DNA of 64,000 bases from Paenibacillus cremeus (GCF_007786445.1 NZ_VNJI01000022.1:1-64000); one strand, 5' to 3'; positions 8,053 to 16,298 are shown, numbered from the stretch's first letter. The notes: generated from the sequence alone by a model not told the origin. Made by a program: numbers and translations.

Positions 8053-8490
8053 GTGAACGTGCCTACCAACGAAGAGATTCGGATGCTGAAAGAATATGTT
8101 CTGCTGCCCTACGTCTTGACCGCTTTCGATCGCGATGCCAAACAAATAACAGCCGCAGTCAAAACGCCCGGCCCCTATGCAGATACGATCCAACGGGCTA
8201 TGGATGCCATTACGTCGGATATTGTACAGCTCCGGAGCTATTTTCGCGCCAGCGGCATTCGAGTCCTGGATATGAAACGAACCGCTGATGGCATTCAAGC
8301 GAAATATGTGTATCGCAGCCATCATTCCGAATTTATGATGCTGACGAATTTGATCCGGGTGGAGGCGGAGCTTTTGATGAGGCGGTATTTGGGCGAGGAT
8401 GTGACGCGATATATTCGTAAGGATCTTCCGGGAGGGTTGGCTGATTTCGGGGATGGTTCGCGGACGACCCTCCGAGCGAACACGAGCTAG
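8053..8490 (+). CDS. Hypothetical protein behind a LexA-like box
   Basis: A 145-residue soluble protein that I do not recognise. It is largely helical by composition, with a conserved-looking core (AMDAITSDIVQLRSYF and a later VYRSHHSEFMMLTNLIRVEAELLMRRYL region) and a basic, flexible C-terminus. Translation starts at GTG 8053 behind AAGGCGGTG. The promoter carries an SOS-type operator, so DNA-damage control is a reasonable inference; function is unknown. Several Firmicutes SOS genes are equally small and uncharacterised. Confidence 0.7.
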   Translation: MNVPTNEEIRMLKEYVLLPYVLTAFDRDAKQITAAVKTPGPYADTIQRAMDAITSDIVQLRSYFRASGIRVLDMKRTADGIQAKYVYRSHHSEFMMLTNLIRVEAELLMRRYLGEDVTRYIRKDLPGGLADFGDGSRTTLRANTS

Positions 8491-8518
8491 ACAACAAAAG
8501 AGGCCCTTCCCTGGGCCC

Positions 8519-8944
8519 CTACAAGTTCAAATGAAACACCTGCTGCGCTTTCACATTCGCATACCCTATACCGACATAGAAGGCATGCGCTTCCTTCCTC
8601 TGCGCCCCTGAGCGCACTCGCATCGCGCTAAACCCCTGTTCGCGCGCCCACGTCTCGCATGCTCGCATGAGCTTCTCTCCAATGCCTTGCCGCCGATGCC
8701 GATTACTCACGACCAGCCCGCCAATCTCAGCAAACGGTGCGCTTTCGAGCAAAAACCGGCCATGCACGTGCACCCATCCCGCAATTTCATCCTCCACTTC
8801 CATGACAAAGACGGCGTGCTCCGGATCCGGCAAAATGTTGCCCAGCCGCTCGCTCATCTGCGCTTCGCTTACTGCATACCCCAGCTGCCCAGACAGACCG
8901 CAGAGCGGTCCTGCATCGTTCATCTCCGCTTTTCGAATGAACAT
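8519..8944 (-). CDS. GNAT family N-acetyltransferase
   Basis: Predicted acetyl-CoA-dependent N-acetyltransferase of about 141 residues. The acetyl-CoA-binding motif A is visible as RRQGIGEKL, preceded by the strand EIGGLVVSNRHR and followed by the AFYVGIGY segment typical of the fold's C-terminal part. Two ATGs lie 6 bp apart; GGAGG abuts the first, so the second (8944), at normal spacing, is the likely start. The substrate cannot be predicted. Confidence 0.85.
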   Translation of the reverse strand: MFIRKAEMNDAGPLCGLSGQLGYAVSEAQMSERLGNILPDPEHAVFVMEVEDEIAGWVHVHGRFLLESAPFAEIGGLVVSNRHRRQGIGEKLMRACETWAREQGFSAMRVRSGAQRKEAHAFYVGIGYANVKAQQVFHLNL

Positions 8945-9031
8945 TGACATCCTCCGATCTCGAAACCTGAATATTTATCCAGCTCCATCCTGCAGAACTA
9001 TCATACCAGCTACTAGCCTAAGACACACAAA

Positions 9032-9060
9032 ATCCCCGCCAGCCCTAAGGCAACGGGGAT
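9032..9060 (-). terminator. Terminator of the small Spo0E-like gene
   Basis: ATCCCCG...CGGGGAT stem with inner GCC/GGC pairing. On the minus strand it is followed by TTTTGTGTG. Confidence 0.7.
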
Positions 9061-9070
9061 AATCCATGCG

Positions 9071-9250
9071 CTAGCAGCAGCGCTTCATCTTAAATCTTCT
9101 ATACTGGATCTTCTGATACACGACCAGATATCGATCCAACTGCTGGCTCACCATTACGACTTGTTCATGCGTAAGAGTTCCATATATAAGTGCCAGCTCA
9201 ATCATTTGGAAACGTAAAGATTCGATTTTCTCTTGAAGAAACGATTCCAT
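9071..9250 (-). CDS. Spo0E-like aspartyl-phosphate phosphatase (59 aa)
   Basis: Small protein of the Spo0E family, which dephosphorylates Spo0A-P and so opposes sporulation. The sequence is two helices with the signature SQQLDRYLVVYQ (residues 35-46), matching the family pattern SxxLDxLIxxY. AAGGAG precedes the ATG at 9250. The basic tail ends in two cysteines. A second family member lies at 12089-12322. Known family members act on response regulators, but the exact target here is not shown by sequence. Confidence 0.85.
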   Translation of the reverse strand: MESFLQEKIESLRFQMIELALIYGTLTHEQVVMVSQQLDRYLVVYQKIQYRRFKMKRCC

Positions 9251-9412
9251 AATTTCACTCTCCTTATATAAGTCGTCTGGATAACGCTTACATAAAGAGT
9301 AACACGAAGATATTAAACTAATATTAGGAAATTGTTAGAATTTATTAAGATTGGAAATTTCATAGTTTGCTCTAGTGATCGTGTGCTGATTGCACCTCGA
9401 AAAGCAGCCGTA

Positions 9413-9879
9413 TCAGCCTTGACCGACTGCTGTTTGTTCTGCCACTTGTTTAATGTATTCGTTCCGACTTATTAGGAAATCCCTCATATAGCGCTCCAAA
9501 AACAGCCGATCCGCCACCCTTCCGAGCCACCCAAAGGAGACGTATAGTCGAACGTATCGATCATAAGCGTCCCTTGTTCGTGTTCGATAAACTCATGGGA
9601 ATGCCAAAACCGCTTAAATGCTCCGCGAACCTGCTCATCCACAAAGCATCGCGGCTTTTGAAATGCCGTGATTTTTGCAGTCAGGTGCTGTTTGATGCCA
9701 AAATGCGTTGCTTCCCACGTGACCGTTTGGCCTAGCTCAATGAGCCCGCTGGTGACACCGCCGATCGCCCTCTCCCTGGTATGAGCGGTCGATTGCGCGT
9801 GAATGTCGATGCTTCTGGCCAAGTCAAAGCAAAGCTCTGCCGGGGCTTGGATCCACAATTCGGTTTTGATGATGGGCAT
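9413..9879 (-). pseudogene. SRPBCC (START/Bet v 1-like) protein, frameshifted
   Basis: The intact part (9484-9879) encodes an SRPBCC-fold protein up to DYTSPLGG, then the frame goes wrong and stops. The family's usual ending is present in the next frame (GRVADRLFLERYMRDF..., stop at 9413-9415). One extra T on the minus strand near 9528 would restore SPLGWLGRVADRLFLERYM and a protein of about 155 residues, the normal family length. So this is a single-base deletion: either a recent pseudogene or a sequencing/assembly error. SRPBCC proteins bind hydrophobic ligands; the role here is unknown. It starts 7 bp after the CheY stop codon. Confidence 0.85.
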
Positions 9880-9886
9880 CGTCTGT

Positions 9887-10261
9887 CTAAAAGATTTGCG
9901 CCAGCTTTAGCTGCTTGGAAACCGCTTCTTGCACCCGGTCCTTATGAAACGGCTTCACCAGAAAATCTTTAGCGCCGCTGCGGATTGCATCCACGACCAT
10001 TTTTTGCTGTCCCATCGCGGAGCACATGATGACAATCGCCTCCGCATCGAATGCTTTGATTTCTTGCAGCGCAATCAAACCGTCTTTTTCAGGCATGGTG
10101 ATATCCATCGTTACCAGGTCAGGCTTTACTTGCTTGTATTTTCGGACAGCCTCGTCTCCATCAACGGCTTCCGCCACGACCTCGTGACCAAATTCCGTCA
10201 GCATATTTTTCAGCATCGTTCTCATAAACGCTGCATCGTCGACGACCATAATTCTAGCCAA
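9887..10261 (-). CDS. cheY: CheY-like single-domain response regulator
   Basis: A 124-residue stand-alone receiver domain very like B. subtilis CheY, which controls the flagellar switch after phosphorylation by CheA. The acidic pair D8-D9, phospho-acceptor D53 in VTMDITMPEKDG, S81 in MCSAMGQQ and K103 in FLVKPF are all present. The frame runs upstream to 10417, but a TTG at 10261 follows GGGGAG at 8-bp spacing and starts the family-typical MARIMVVDDAAFMR. No chemotaxis genes are adjacent, so this is an orphan copy; its partner kinase is unknown. Confidence 0.9.
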   Translation of the reverse strand: MARIMVVDDAAFMRTMLKNMLTEFGHEVVAEAVDGDEAVRKYKQVKPDLVTMDITMPEKDGLIALQEIKAFDAEAIVIMCSAMGQQKMVVDAIRSGAKDFLVKPFHKDRVQEAVSKQLKLAQIF

Positions 10262-10394
10262 GTCTATCGCTCCCCTGTGCCCAAGCCTTTCGCTGAGTTT
10301 TATCTGCATTATAGCAAAGGAAATGAAGGAAGAAGCTTTAAATTTGGCTAAAAAATCAGTGATAAACTTTAGATAAGGGGGAAGCATTATTATT

Positions 10395-11153
10395 TTAATT
10401 CGAATTGCAATATTCAACTACTTGCTTATATGGAAGCTTGCCTCCAAAGATATCCAAGGCACTACCAATGGTTATATCAAGCTTGCCTTGACCCAGCTTC
10501 TTAAACAGCTCCAAATCGGAAATGGAGCGAGCGCCACCCGCATAGGTGGTAGGGATTGTGACACAATGAGCCAAATGCTGTACTAAATCTTCATGAATAC
10601 CCGCACGTTTACCTTCTACATCGACAGCATGAACTAAAAATTCATCACAAAAGCTTTCAAGATATTTTAAATTCTCCTTGTTGATTTCAAAATCGCTAAA
10701 CGTTTTCCATTGGTTTGTAACCACATACCACTTGCCATTCTTCTCTTTACAGCTTAAGTCAATCACCAGCCGATCGATCCCAACTTCTTCAACCATCCTG
10801 TTCAAGTTACTTAGATCAAGCTGACCATTTCGAAAAATATATGAAGTTACGATCACGTGTGATGCACCTTGTTCAAGGTATAAAGCTGCATTATCCGCAG
10901 TGATTCCCCCGCCAATTTGCAAGCCGCCTGGATATTCTTGCAGCGCTTTAATCGCAGCGGCTTCATTGCCGCCTCCCAGCATAATGACATGACCGCCAAC
11001 TAGTTTATCTTCCTTAAATTTAGCTGCATAATAGGATGAATCATAATCGGATACAAAATTCTCAATGACTGCTCCATTCTCCTCCGTCAATGTTTCTCCG
11101 ACGATTTGCTTTACCCTTCCTTGGTGAATATCTATACAGGGTCTGAATCTCAA
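10395..11153 (-). CDS. HisA-type isomerase of the eukaryotic (His6) class
   Basis: Predicted ProFAR isomerase: Amadori rearrangement in histidine biosynthesis, TIM-barrel fold. The 252-residue protein starts FRPCIDIHQGRVKQIVG, keeps the two catalytic-type Asp segments (CIDIHQG near the start, HAVDVEGKRAG in the second half) and the phosphate-binding GGGIT and YAGGA loops. The wording of these motifs, such as VKQIVG and a long EKNGKWYVVTNQWK insert, is that of fungal/plant His6 rather than ordinary bacterial HisA. It stands alone, not in a his operon, and is AT-richer than its neighbours, so horizontal transfer is plausible. TTG 11153 behind GGCGGAGA is the likely start. Confidence 0.75.
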   Translation of the reverse strand: MRFRPCIDIHQGRVKQIVGETLTEENGAVIENFVSDYDSSYYAAKFKEDKLVGGHVIMLGGGNEAAAIKALQEYPGGLQIGGGITADNAALYLEQGASHVIVTSYIFRNGQLDLSNLNRMVEEVGIDRLVIDLSCKEKNGKWYVVTNQWKTFSDFEINKENLKYLESFCDEFLVHAVDVEGKRAGIHEDLVQHLAHCVTIPTTYAGGARSISDLELFKKLGQGKLDITIGSALDIFGGKLPYKQVVEYCNSN

Positions 11154-11224
11154 TGTTTTCTCCGCCTTCCTAGATCTTTTATTCTCAGTATTAATATTTG
11201 CCAATCGATAGTCAATATGAAAAT

Positions 11225-11251
11225 AAAAAAGAGCCACATCAAAGTGACTCT
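11225..11251 (-). terminator. Terminator of the 58-residue gene
   Basis: GAGTCAC (minus strand) pairs with GTGGCTC around a TTTGAT loop and is followed by TTTTTTATTTT. Confidence 0.75.
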
Positions 11252-11276
11252 TCTAAGACAAATCCTCGATCTTGTA

Positions 11277-11453
11277 TTAAGCCTTCTTGCGGGAATGAAG
11301 CTTAAATACTTTGCCCTTTACAGGCTCACCCATATTGCTGTATTTACGAAGTTCCTCGGCTGGCAGGATATAAGAAACCACTTCCCCCGATTTATAGTCT
11401 TCATATTCCTTAAAATCTTGTTTAGAAACTGCAGTGTGTTTACGCATTTTCAT
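11277..11453 (-). CDS. Small basic hypothetical protein (56-58 aa)
   Basis: A short ORF with a good Shine-Dalgarno (AAGGGAG) and its own terminator, so probably real. Two ATGs (11453 and 11447) are possible; spacing favours the second. The product is rich in Lys, Glu and Tyr, with a basic start (RKHTAV) and end (KLHSRKKA). No membrane segment or cysteine is present, and I do not recognise the family. Confidence 0.65.
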   Translation of the reverse strand: MKMRKHTAVSKQDFKEYEDYKSGEVVSYILPAEELRKYSNMGEPVKGKVFKLHSRKKA

Positions 11454-11586
11454 CGTCTCCCTTTAAACAAAGATGAATTAGAAAATGAAAACTAACATAG
11501 GGTACAGCCGCCTTCAAGATTAATCATACTAAGGAAATGTCAATTTTATTAGCTGTTTCCATTAACATTCGTTTAACTTTTATATA

Positions 11587-11640
11587 CAAAAAGACCTCCC
11601 AAATGTGCATTAGCATGAACACACAAGCTTGGAAGGTCTA
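11587..11640 (-). terminator. Terminator of the ErpA-type gene
   Basis: AGACCT...AGGTCT outer stem with an inner TGTGCAT/ATGAACACA stem, then TTTTTGT on the minus strand, shortly after the stop codon at 11653. Confidence 0.7.
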
Positions 11641-11652
11641 TGGTCAGAACGT

Positions 11653-12015
11653 TTAATCCTCGCAAGGCTGAGCCAGCGCCGCGTCCTCTTCCTTCGTGCG
11701 GAAGCTCGAACCACAGCCACAGGTTGCTACAGCATTCGGGTTATGGATGGTGAAGCCGCCTCCCATACCGGTGTCTTGGAAGTCGATCTCGACGCCGTAC
11801 AGGTATTTCGAGCTATCGGCATCAACAACTACCTTCAAGCCGTGGATCTCGAATTCTTTATCGTCTTCGGCTTGATTATCGTCAAAGCCCATCCCATAGG
11901 AAAATCCGCTGCAGCCGCCGGACTTGACGCCCAGACGCAGGAACAGATTCGGCAGTTCTTCTGCCGCGAGCATTTCTTTAATTTTATCGCTAGCGGATTC
12001 GCTAATTGTAATCAT
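11653..12015 (-). CDS. A-type iron-sulfur carrier (ErpA/SufA/YutM)
   Basis: Carries and delivers Fe-S clusters from the SUF machinery to target proteins. The 120-residue HesB-like protein has the three invariant cysteines of A-type carriers: C35 in GGCSGFSY, and C99 and C101 in ATCGCGSSF. In B. subtilis the equivalent gene (yutM) lies near yutI, yuzB, yutJ and yumC, all of which occur within 9 kb here. Confidence 0.93.
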   Translation of the reverse strand: MITISESASDKIKEMLAAEELPNLFLRLGVKSGGCSGFSYGMGFDDNQAEDDKEFEIHGLKVVVDADSSKYLYGVEIDFQDTGMGGGFTIHNPNAVATCGCGSSFRTKEEDAALAQPCED

Positions 12016-12088
12016 AAGTATGACCTCCCTTAGGGTTCAAAATAAGAACAAAGAAGAAAAGAAGCGCAGCACTATTATAGCCGCTACC

Positions 12089-12322
12089 CTAAGTATACTC
12101 CTTCTTTGCCGGCTCCTCAAGAGCAGCCGCCCCTTTTAAACGATGGTCTATCGCATAATATCGAATCAGCAGCACATCCAGCTGTTGACTACATCGCTGT
12201 ACCTCTGGATGCATCAAACCGAATTGACAGCCTAGCCGAACCATTTGCTCGCGAACTTTTTCAATTTCAACCGAAAGTGCCGAATGCTTGTCAGTACCTA
12301 CTGTTGTGAACAACCTTCGCAC
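12089..12322 (-). CDS. Spo0E-like aspartyl-phosphate phosphatase (77 aa)
   Basis: Second Spo0E-family protein of the window. The core EIEKVREQMVRLGCQFGL...EVQRCSQQLDVLLIRYY has the family signature SQQLDVLLIRYY at about residues 45-56. Family members remove phosphate from Spo0A-P. The GTG at 12322 has only a weak upstream purine run, so the N-terminal 10-17 residues may not be translated. It lies upstream of, and on the same strand as, the A-type carrier gene. Confidence 0.82.
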   Translation of the reverse strand: MRRLFTTVGTDKHSALSVEIEKVREQMVRLGCQFGLMHPEVQRCSQQLDVLLIRYYAIDHRLKGAAALEEPAKKEYT

Positions 12323-12520
12323 CGCCCATGAATGATTAATCGAAAAAATGAGTCTAGTTAATTAGTCACAGAATCAGAGTATACTAGATTCTCCCAGCAA
12401 AAGAAATAGCAGAAACGATAAAAAATACCATCTTATGAAAATCTTTATGAAATAAAATTACATCAATCGCCGGGATTTTGGGGAATTCGAGCATGAAAAC
12501 GCTTTTGTTTCGCCCTTGTG

Positions 12521-12549
12521 TTGCCCCGCGTGAAAAGGAGGTTTATAAT
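12521..12549 (+). promoter_or_regulatory. Candidate mqnE promoter
   Basis: TTGCCC (12521-12526) and TATAAT (12544-12549) with a 17-bp spacer give a transcript leader of about 90 nt before the mqnE start codon. The -35 hexamer is the same as at the hemQ promoter candidate. Confidence 0.6.
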
Positions 12550-12643
12550 AGAACGTATTGTTATTCATTACGTGTCCTTATATTATATTGCGTCCCTGCC
12601 TCCTTCTGGACAGGGGCTAACTATGTTTATGGAGGTGGATTGT

Positions 12644-13750
12644 ATGAGCACCACAATCAACAGCAGCTCCGATCTTCGCATGGCCGAAATTGCCGAGAAG
12701 GTGGAGCACGGCGAGCGCTTAACCCTGGAAGACGGCGTCTACTTGTATGAATCCGACGACCTTTTAACGATTGGGCAAATGGCAGATAAAGTGAATCAGC
12801 GGAAGAACGGCAAGAAGGTTTATTTTGTCCAAAACATGAGCTTGTATTTCACCAATGTGTGCGAGGAGCACTGTGCTTTCTGTCACTTCCGCCGCGACGA
12901 AGGGGAAGCTGGGGCTTACACTTTGACACCGGACCAAATGCTGGAATACGTAGCCCAGCATTATCATCCGGAAATGCGGGAGTTTCACATTAGCCAGGGC
13001 CATAATCCGCACGTTCCGTTTGAGTATTACGTGGACAGCCTTCGCACGCTCAAGCAGCATTATCCAAATGTAACGATCAAAGCGCATACGGCAGCGGAGA
13101 TCGAGTTTTTTTCCAGACTCAGTGGGTTAAGCTATAAAGAGGTGCTGCAGACTTTGATGGAAGCCGGCCTTGAGACGCTTCCCGGGGGCGGCGCTGAAAT
13201 TTTGTCCGACCGCTACCGTAAAAAAATGCTGCTCAAAGACAAAGCCTCGACCCAGGAATGGCTCGACGTTCATCGCACCGCTCACCAGCTGGGTATGAAG
13301 ACGCACGCCACGATGCTGTACGGCGCCGTCGAAACGTTGCAAGAACGCATCGAGCACATGATGCTGCTTCGCGAGCTGCAGGACGAAACGAACGGCTTTC
13401 TGGTGTTTATTCCGAACTCGGTGCAGCCGGCTAGTGTCAATGCAGGCATTAAACGCCGCGTTCCTGCGTTCGACGAGCTCAAAACGATGGCGATCAGCCG
13501 CCTGATGCTGGATAACTTCCCGCATATTAAGGCTTATTTTATCAATATCGGCATTAAGCTGACACAGCTGTCCTTCAGCTTCGGCGCATCCGATGCGCAC
13601 GGCACGATCATTCAAGAGCGGATCAGCCATGCTGCTGGCGCACAATCGCCGGAGGGTGTAACTAGGGACGAGCTCGTATGGCTCATCAAAGGCGCTGGGC
13701 GTATACCTGTAGAGCGCGATACATTTTACAATGAGATCAAGGTTTATTAA
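12644..13750 (+). CDS. mqnE: Aminofutalosine synthase MqnE (radical SAM)
   Basis: Radical SAM enzyme of the futalosine route to menaquinone; it joins 3-[(1-carboxyvinyl)oxy]benzoate to SAM to give 6-amino-6-deoxyfutalosine. The 368-residue protein has the [4Fe-4S]-binding CxxxCxxC motif at C73, C77 and C80 (CEEHCAFC) and the MqnE-type segments FHISQGHNP and LPGGGAEI. The upstream frame is open to 12518, but the ATG at 12644 follows GGAGGTG at 6 bp. The UbiD-type decarboxylase at 17669 may act later in the same pathway. Confidence 0.92.
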   Translation: MSTTINSSSDLRMAEIAEKVEHGERLTLEDGVYLYESDDLLTIGQMADKVNQRKNGKKVYFVQNMSLYFTNVCEEHCAFCHFRRDEGEAGAYTLTPDQMLEYVAQHYHPEMREFHISQGHNPHVPFEYYVDSLRTLKQHYPNVTIKAHTAAEIEFFSRLSGLSYKEVLQTLMEAGLETLPGGGAEILSDRYRKKMLLKDKASTQEWLDVHRTAHQLGMKTHATMLYGAVETLQERIEHMMLLRELQDETNGFLVFIPNSVQPASVNAGIKRRVPAFDELKTMAISRLMLDNFPHIKAYFINIGIKLTQLSFSFGASDAHGTIIQERISHAAGAQSPEGVTRDELVWLIKGAGRIPVERDTFYNEIKVY

Positions 13751-13781
13751 TTTTGCTATGTAGAAAGGGTTTGCCGTTGTT

Positions 13782-14846
13782 ATGAAGAAACTTGTGATTT
13801 TGGGTGGAGGTTATGGCGGCTTAACGGTTGCCAAGGAATTGCTCGAGGGGGATGTGCCGTCGGATACGGTCATTATTCTCGTGGATCGGATGCCTTATCA
13901 GGGGCTGAAAACGGAATATTACGCGCTTGCGGCCGGTACGGTGTCGGACAAGGATATTCGGGTGCAGTTCCCGGTCGATCCGCGGTTGATCCTAAAATAC
14001 GGGGAAGTCTTGTCGGTGGATCCGGAGCAGAAGCTGATTCGCTTCGAAAACGATGAGCCGCTGTCCTATGATTGGCTGGTCATTGCGCTCGGCTGTGTGG
14101 ACAAGTATCATGGCATCTCTGGGGCTCAGGAGTTCTCGCACAGTATTCAAACGTTGTCCGCTACCCGCAAAACGTATCAGGTCGTCAACGACATCAATCC
14201 CTATGGACAAGTGACGATTGTCGGCGGAGGACTCAGCGGTGTGGAGGTTGCAGCGGAATTGCGCGAAAGCCGTGCCGATCTGAATATCCGCATTCTTGAC
14301 CGCGGGGCCAGTGTCTTGTCGCCCTTCCCGGAAAAGCTGCAGCGGTTCGTCCGCGAATGGATGCTGGAGCACGACATTGAGCTTCGCTCCCATATCGCCC
14401 TTTGCAACCTAGAAGGCGGCATTCTGTACAATCAGCAGGAGCTGATCTATACGGATATGACGATTTGGACCGCCGGAATCCAGCCCAGCCCGATCGTGCA
14501 AAACCTGAATCTGCCCAAAGACAATCAAGGACGGCTGACCATTAACGAGTACCATCAGCTGCCGAGCTACAACGAAATTTTTGTGGTGGGCGACTGTGCG
14601 GCGCTGCCCTTCTCCCCTAGCGGGCAAGCGGCAGAGGCACAGGGCAAGCAGGTGGCGGAAGTGCTGCAAGCCATCTGGAAAAACGAAACTCCTCGGCTCG
14701 GAAAAATCAAGCTCAGAGGAGTTCTGGGGTCGCTCGGTAAAAAGTCAGGCTTCGGCCTCATGGGCAAGCGGACCGTCATGGTCGGCATGGTGCCCCGTGC
14801 ACTCAAAACCGGCGTGCTTTGGAAGTCCAAACGACATTTGGGCTAA
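13782..14846 (+). CDS. yutJ: YutJ-like NADH dehydrogenase family flavoprotein
   Basis: Second NDH-2-like flavoprotein of the window (354 residues). It has the FAD motif GGGYGG (8-13), the second dinucleotide motif VGGGLSGVEVAAEL and the FVVGDCAAL segment that closes the FAD site. It is shorter than the NDH-2 at 4619 and resembles B. subtilis YutJ, whose electron acceptor is not established. It follows mqnE by 31 bp on the same strand and is probably co-transcribed, which would link a quinone-reducing flavoprotein to menaquinone synthesis. Confidence 0.85.
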   Translation: MKKLVILGGGYGGLTVAKELLEGDVPSDTVIILVDRMPYQGLKTEYYALAAGTVSDKDIRVQFPVDPRLILKYGEVLSVDPEQKLIRFENDEPLSYDWLVIALGCVDKYHGISGAQEFSHSIQTLSATRKTYQVVNDINPYGQVTIVGGGLSGVEVAAELRESRADLNIRILDRGASVLSPFPEKLQRFVREWMLEHDIELRSHIALCNLEGGILYNQQELIYTDMTIWTAGIQPSPIVQNLNLPKDNQGRLTINEYHQLPSYNEIFVVGDCAALPFSPSGQAAEAQGKQVAEVLQAIWKNETPRLGKIKLRGVLGSLGKKSGFGLMGKRTVMVGMVPRALKTGVLWKSKRHLG

Positions 14847-14861
14847 CGTGGATAAAATATA

Positions 14862-15116
14862 TTATTCCCCAAGGAGATCGAACATCGCTTCGATCTCTTT
14901 AATTTTGGCGTCGATGGCCGCTTCGAGCTCGTCTACGGTCGCCGCCGCGACAATCTCCCCGTTGACCAAGGCGTAGGGCAGCATGTAGCATTCCCCGCAG
15001 TTGCCCAAGCAGCCGTATTCGATCACATCATAGTCGGGATTCTGCTCCAGCTTTTTGAGCAGCTTGTTCGTCCCGTGATGCATATTATTCGCACAAAATT
15101 CGATTATCGGCCTCAT
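14862..15116 (-). CDS. yuzB: YuzB family protein (DUF1450)
   Basis: An 84-residue conserved Firmicutes protein of unknown function, with cysteines C8, C36, C40 and C43 in a ferredoxin-like CxxxCxxC arrangement (CLGNCGEC) that suggests metal or Fe-S binding. In B. subtilis yuzB lies next to yutI and yutJ, as here. The frame is open upstream to 15266, but the ATG at 15116 with GGGAGG in front matches the family start. It converges with yutJ and diverges from the NifU-like gene. Confidence 0.85.
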   Translation of the reverse strand: MRPIIEFCANNMHHGTNKLLKKLEQNPDYDVIEYGCLGNCGECYMLPYALVNGEIVAAATVDELEAAIDAKIKEIEAMFDLLGE

Positions 15117-15196
15117 GGAGGCTCGCCTCCCTCGCCAAACCATTTTATTTTTCACTGTATTGTAATATAATAAGTGATAGAAGGGAGATGATGCAA

Positions 15197-15445
15197 ATGA
15201 GTGAACATACAAACCAAGACACCATGTACGATGAGGTGCTCGAAGTTCTAGATAAGCTTCGTCCATTCCTGCAGCGCGACGGCGGCGACGTTGAGCTCGT
15301 TGACGTGGAAGACGGGATCGTGAAGCTGAAGCTGGTAGGTGCTTGCGGCAGCTGCCCGAGCTCGACCATTACGCTGAAAGCCGGTATTGAACGCGCTCTG
15401 CTGGAAGAAGTAGAAGGCGTACAAGAGGTTATGCAGGTATTTTAA
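15197..15445 (+). CDS. yutI: NifU-like scaffold protein (YutI)
   Basis: Short Nfu-type Fe-S cluster scaffold/carrier. The 82-residue protein carries the CxxC of the NifU C-terminal domain at C50 and C53 ([10 protein letters not shown]) and the family ending GVQEVMQVF. Three in-frame ATGs occur (15188, 15191, 15197); only the last has normal spacing from AAGGGAG. With the A-type carrier at 11653 and YuzB it forms the conserved Fe-S neighbourhood. Confidence 0.92.
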   Translation: MSEHTNQDTMYDEVLEVLDKLRPFLQRDGGDVELVDVEDGIVKLKLVGACGSCPSSTITLKAGIERALLEEVEGVQEVMQVF

Positions 15446-15458
15446 TTTTTTTCGTCCT

Positions 15459-15497
15459 AAAAAAGCCTTGTCCTCTTAGGAGGAACAAGGCTTTTTT
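15459..15497. terminator. Bidirectional terminator
   Basis: AAAAAAGCCTTGT...ACAAGGCTTTTTT, a perfect outer stem between the convergent NifU-like and SDR genes. Confidence 0.88.
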
Positions 15498-15500
15498 GTG

Positions 15501-16298
15501 TTATTTGCGGTCACGATCCACTGATCCGCTGCCGATGGTTGCCCGGATCGGATCCAAGCCGCCGGATACATCCATGATGTTACCGGTAATGAAGTCAGAG
15601 CGCTCCTCGCACAGGAAGGAAATGACACGCGCAATGTCTTCCCCCGTCCCCGGTCGGCCACGCGGCGACTCCTCATCAATCAAGTGCTGCGCTTCCGAAA
15701 TGGTTTTTTCCTTATTGGCACCCTTAATATCGCCCGGGCAAATCATATTGACGGTAATGCCGTTCGCCGCTTCCTCGACTGCAAGCGATTTCGTAAACGA
15801 AACGAGCCCCACCTTAGCGGCGGCATACACGGCACGGTGCGGCCACCCGCGCGATTCCGCCGCATGTCCAAAGCCGAAATGAATGATTCTCCCCCATTTG
15901 CTGCGGCGCATGAAGGGAATGACCAGCTGATCCAAATACATCACACCTACCAGGTTCCCCTGCATTAAGTACTGGATCTCGTCCGGGCGGTATTCCATAA
16001 ACAGCCTCCGCTCTCGGACAAAGGGCCCCGCATTATTGATCAAAATGTCAATGGTACCAAAGGCTTGCACCGCTGTCTCCACCAGCTGCTTCATGTCGTC
16101 GAAGCTGGCCGCATCGCCCTGCACGGCAATACATCGTACGCCTTGGGCCTCGATCTGTCTGCACAGCTCCTCGGCCTCCCGCTCGCTGCGCACATAATTC
16201 AACACGATGTCGCAGCCTTGCTCGGCGAGCGTGAGTGCCGTCATTTTGCCTAGACCCTTTGCACTGCCGGTGATTAGCGCCACCTTTCGTTGTTCCAT
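15501..16298 (-). CDS. SDR family oxidoreductase
   Basis: Short-chain dehydrogenase/reductase of 265 residues with the Rossmann motif TGSAKGLG, NNAG and the catalytic YxxxK (YAAAK). At the place of the catalytic serine, about 13 residues before the tyrosine, the sequence is GFGHAAESRG, with no Ser at the usual spacing, so activity may be altered. The frame runs to 16379, but the ATG at 16298 behind GGGAGG starts the usual N-terminus. It lies about 100 bp downstream of the HEPN gene on the same strand. Substrate unknown. Confidence 0.85.
   Translation of the reverse strand: MEQRKVALITGSAKGLGKMTALTLAEQGCDIVLNYVRSEREAEELCRQIEAQGVRCIAVQGDAASFDDMKQLVETAVQAFGTIDILINNAGPFVRERRLFMEYRPDEIQYLMQGNLVGVMYLDQLVIPFMRRSKWGRIIHFGFGHAAESRGWPHRAVYAAAKVGLVSFTKSLAVEEAANGITVNMICPGDIKGANKEKTISEAQHLIDEESPRGRPGTGEDIARVISFLCEERSDFITGNIMDVSGGLDPIRATIGSGSVDRDRK

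Noticed and set aside
12533-12643. Leader peptide or riboswitch before mqnE
   Set aside because: A short TTG-started frame exists behind GGAGG, but the GGAGG lies inside the promoter spacer and would not be in the transcript.
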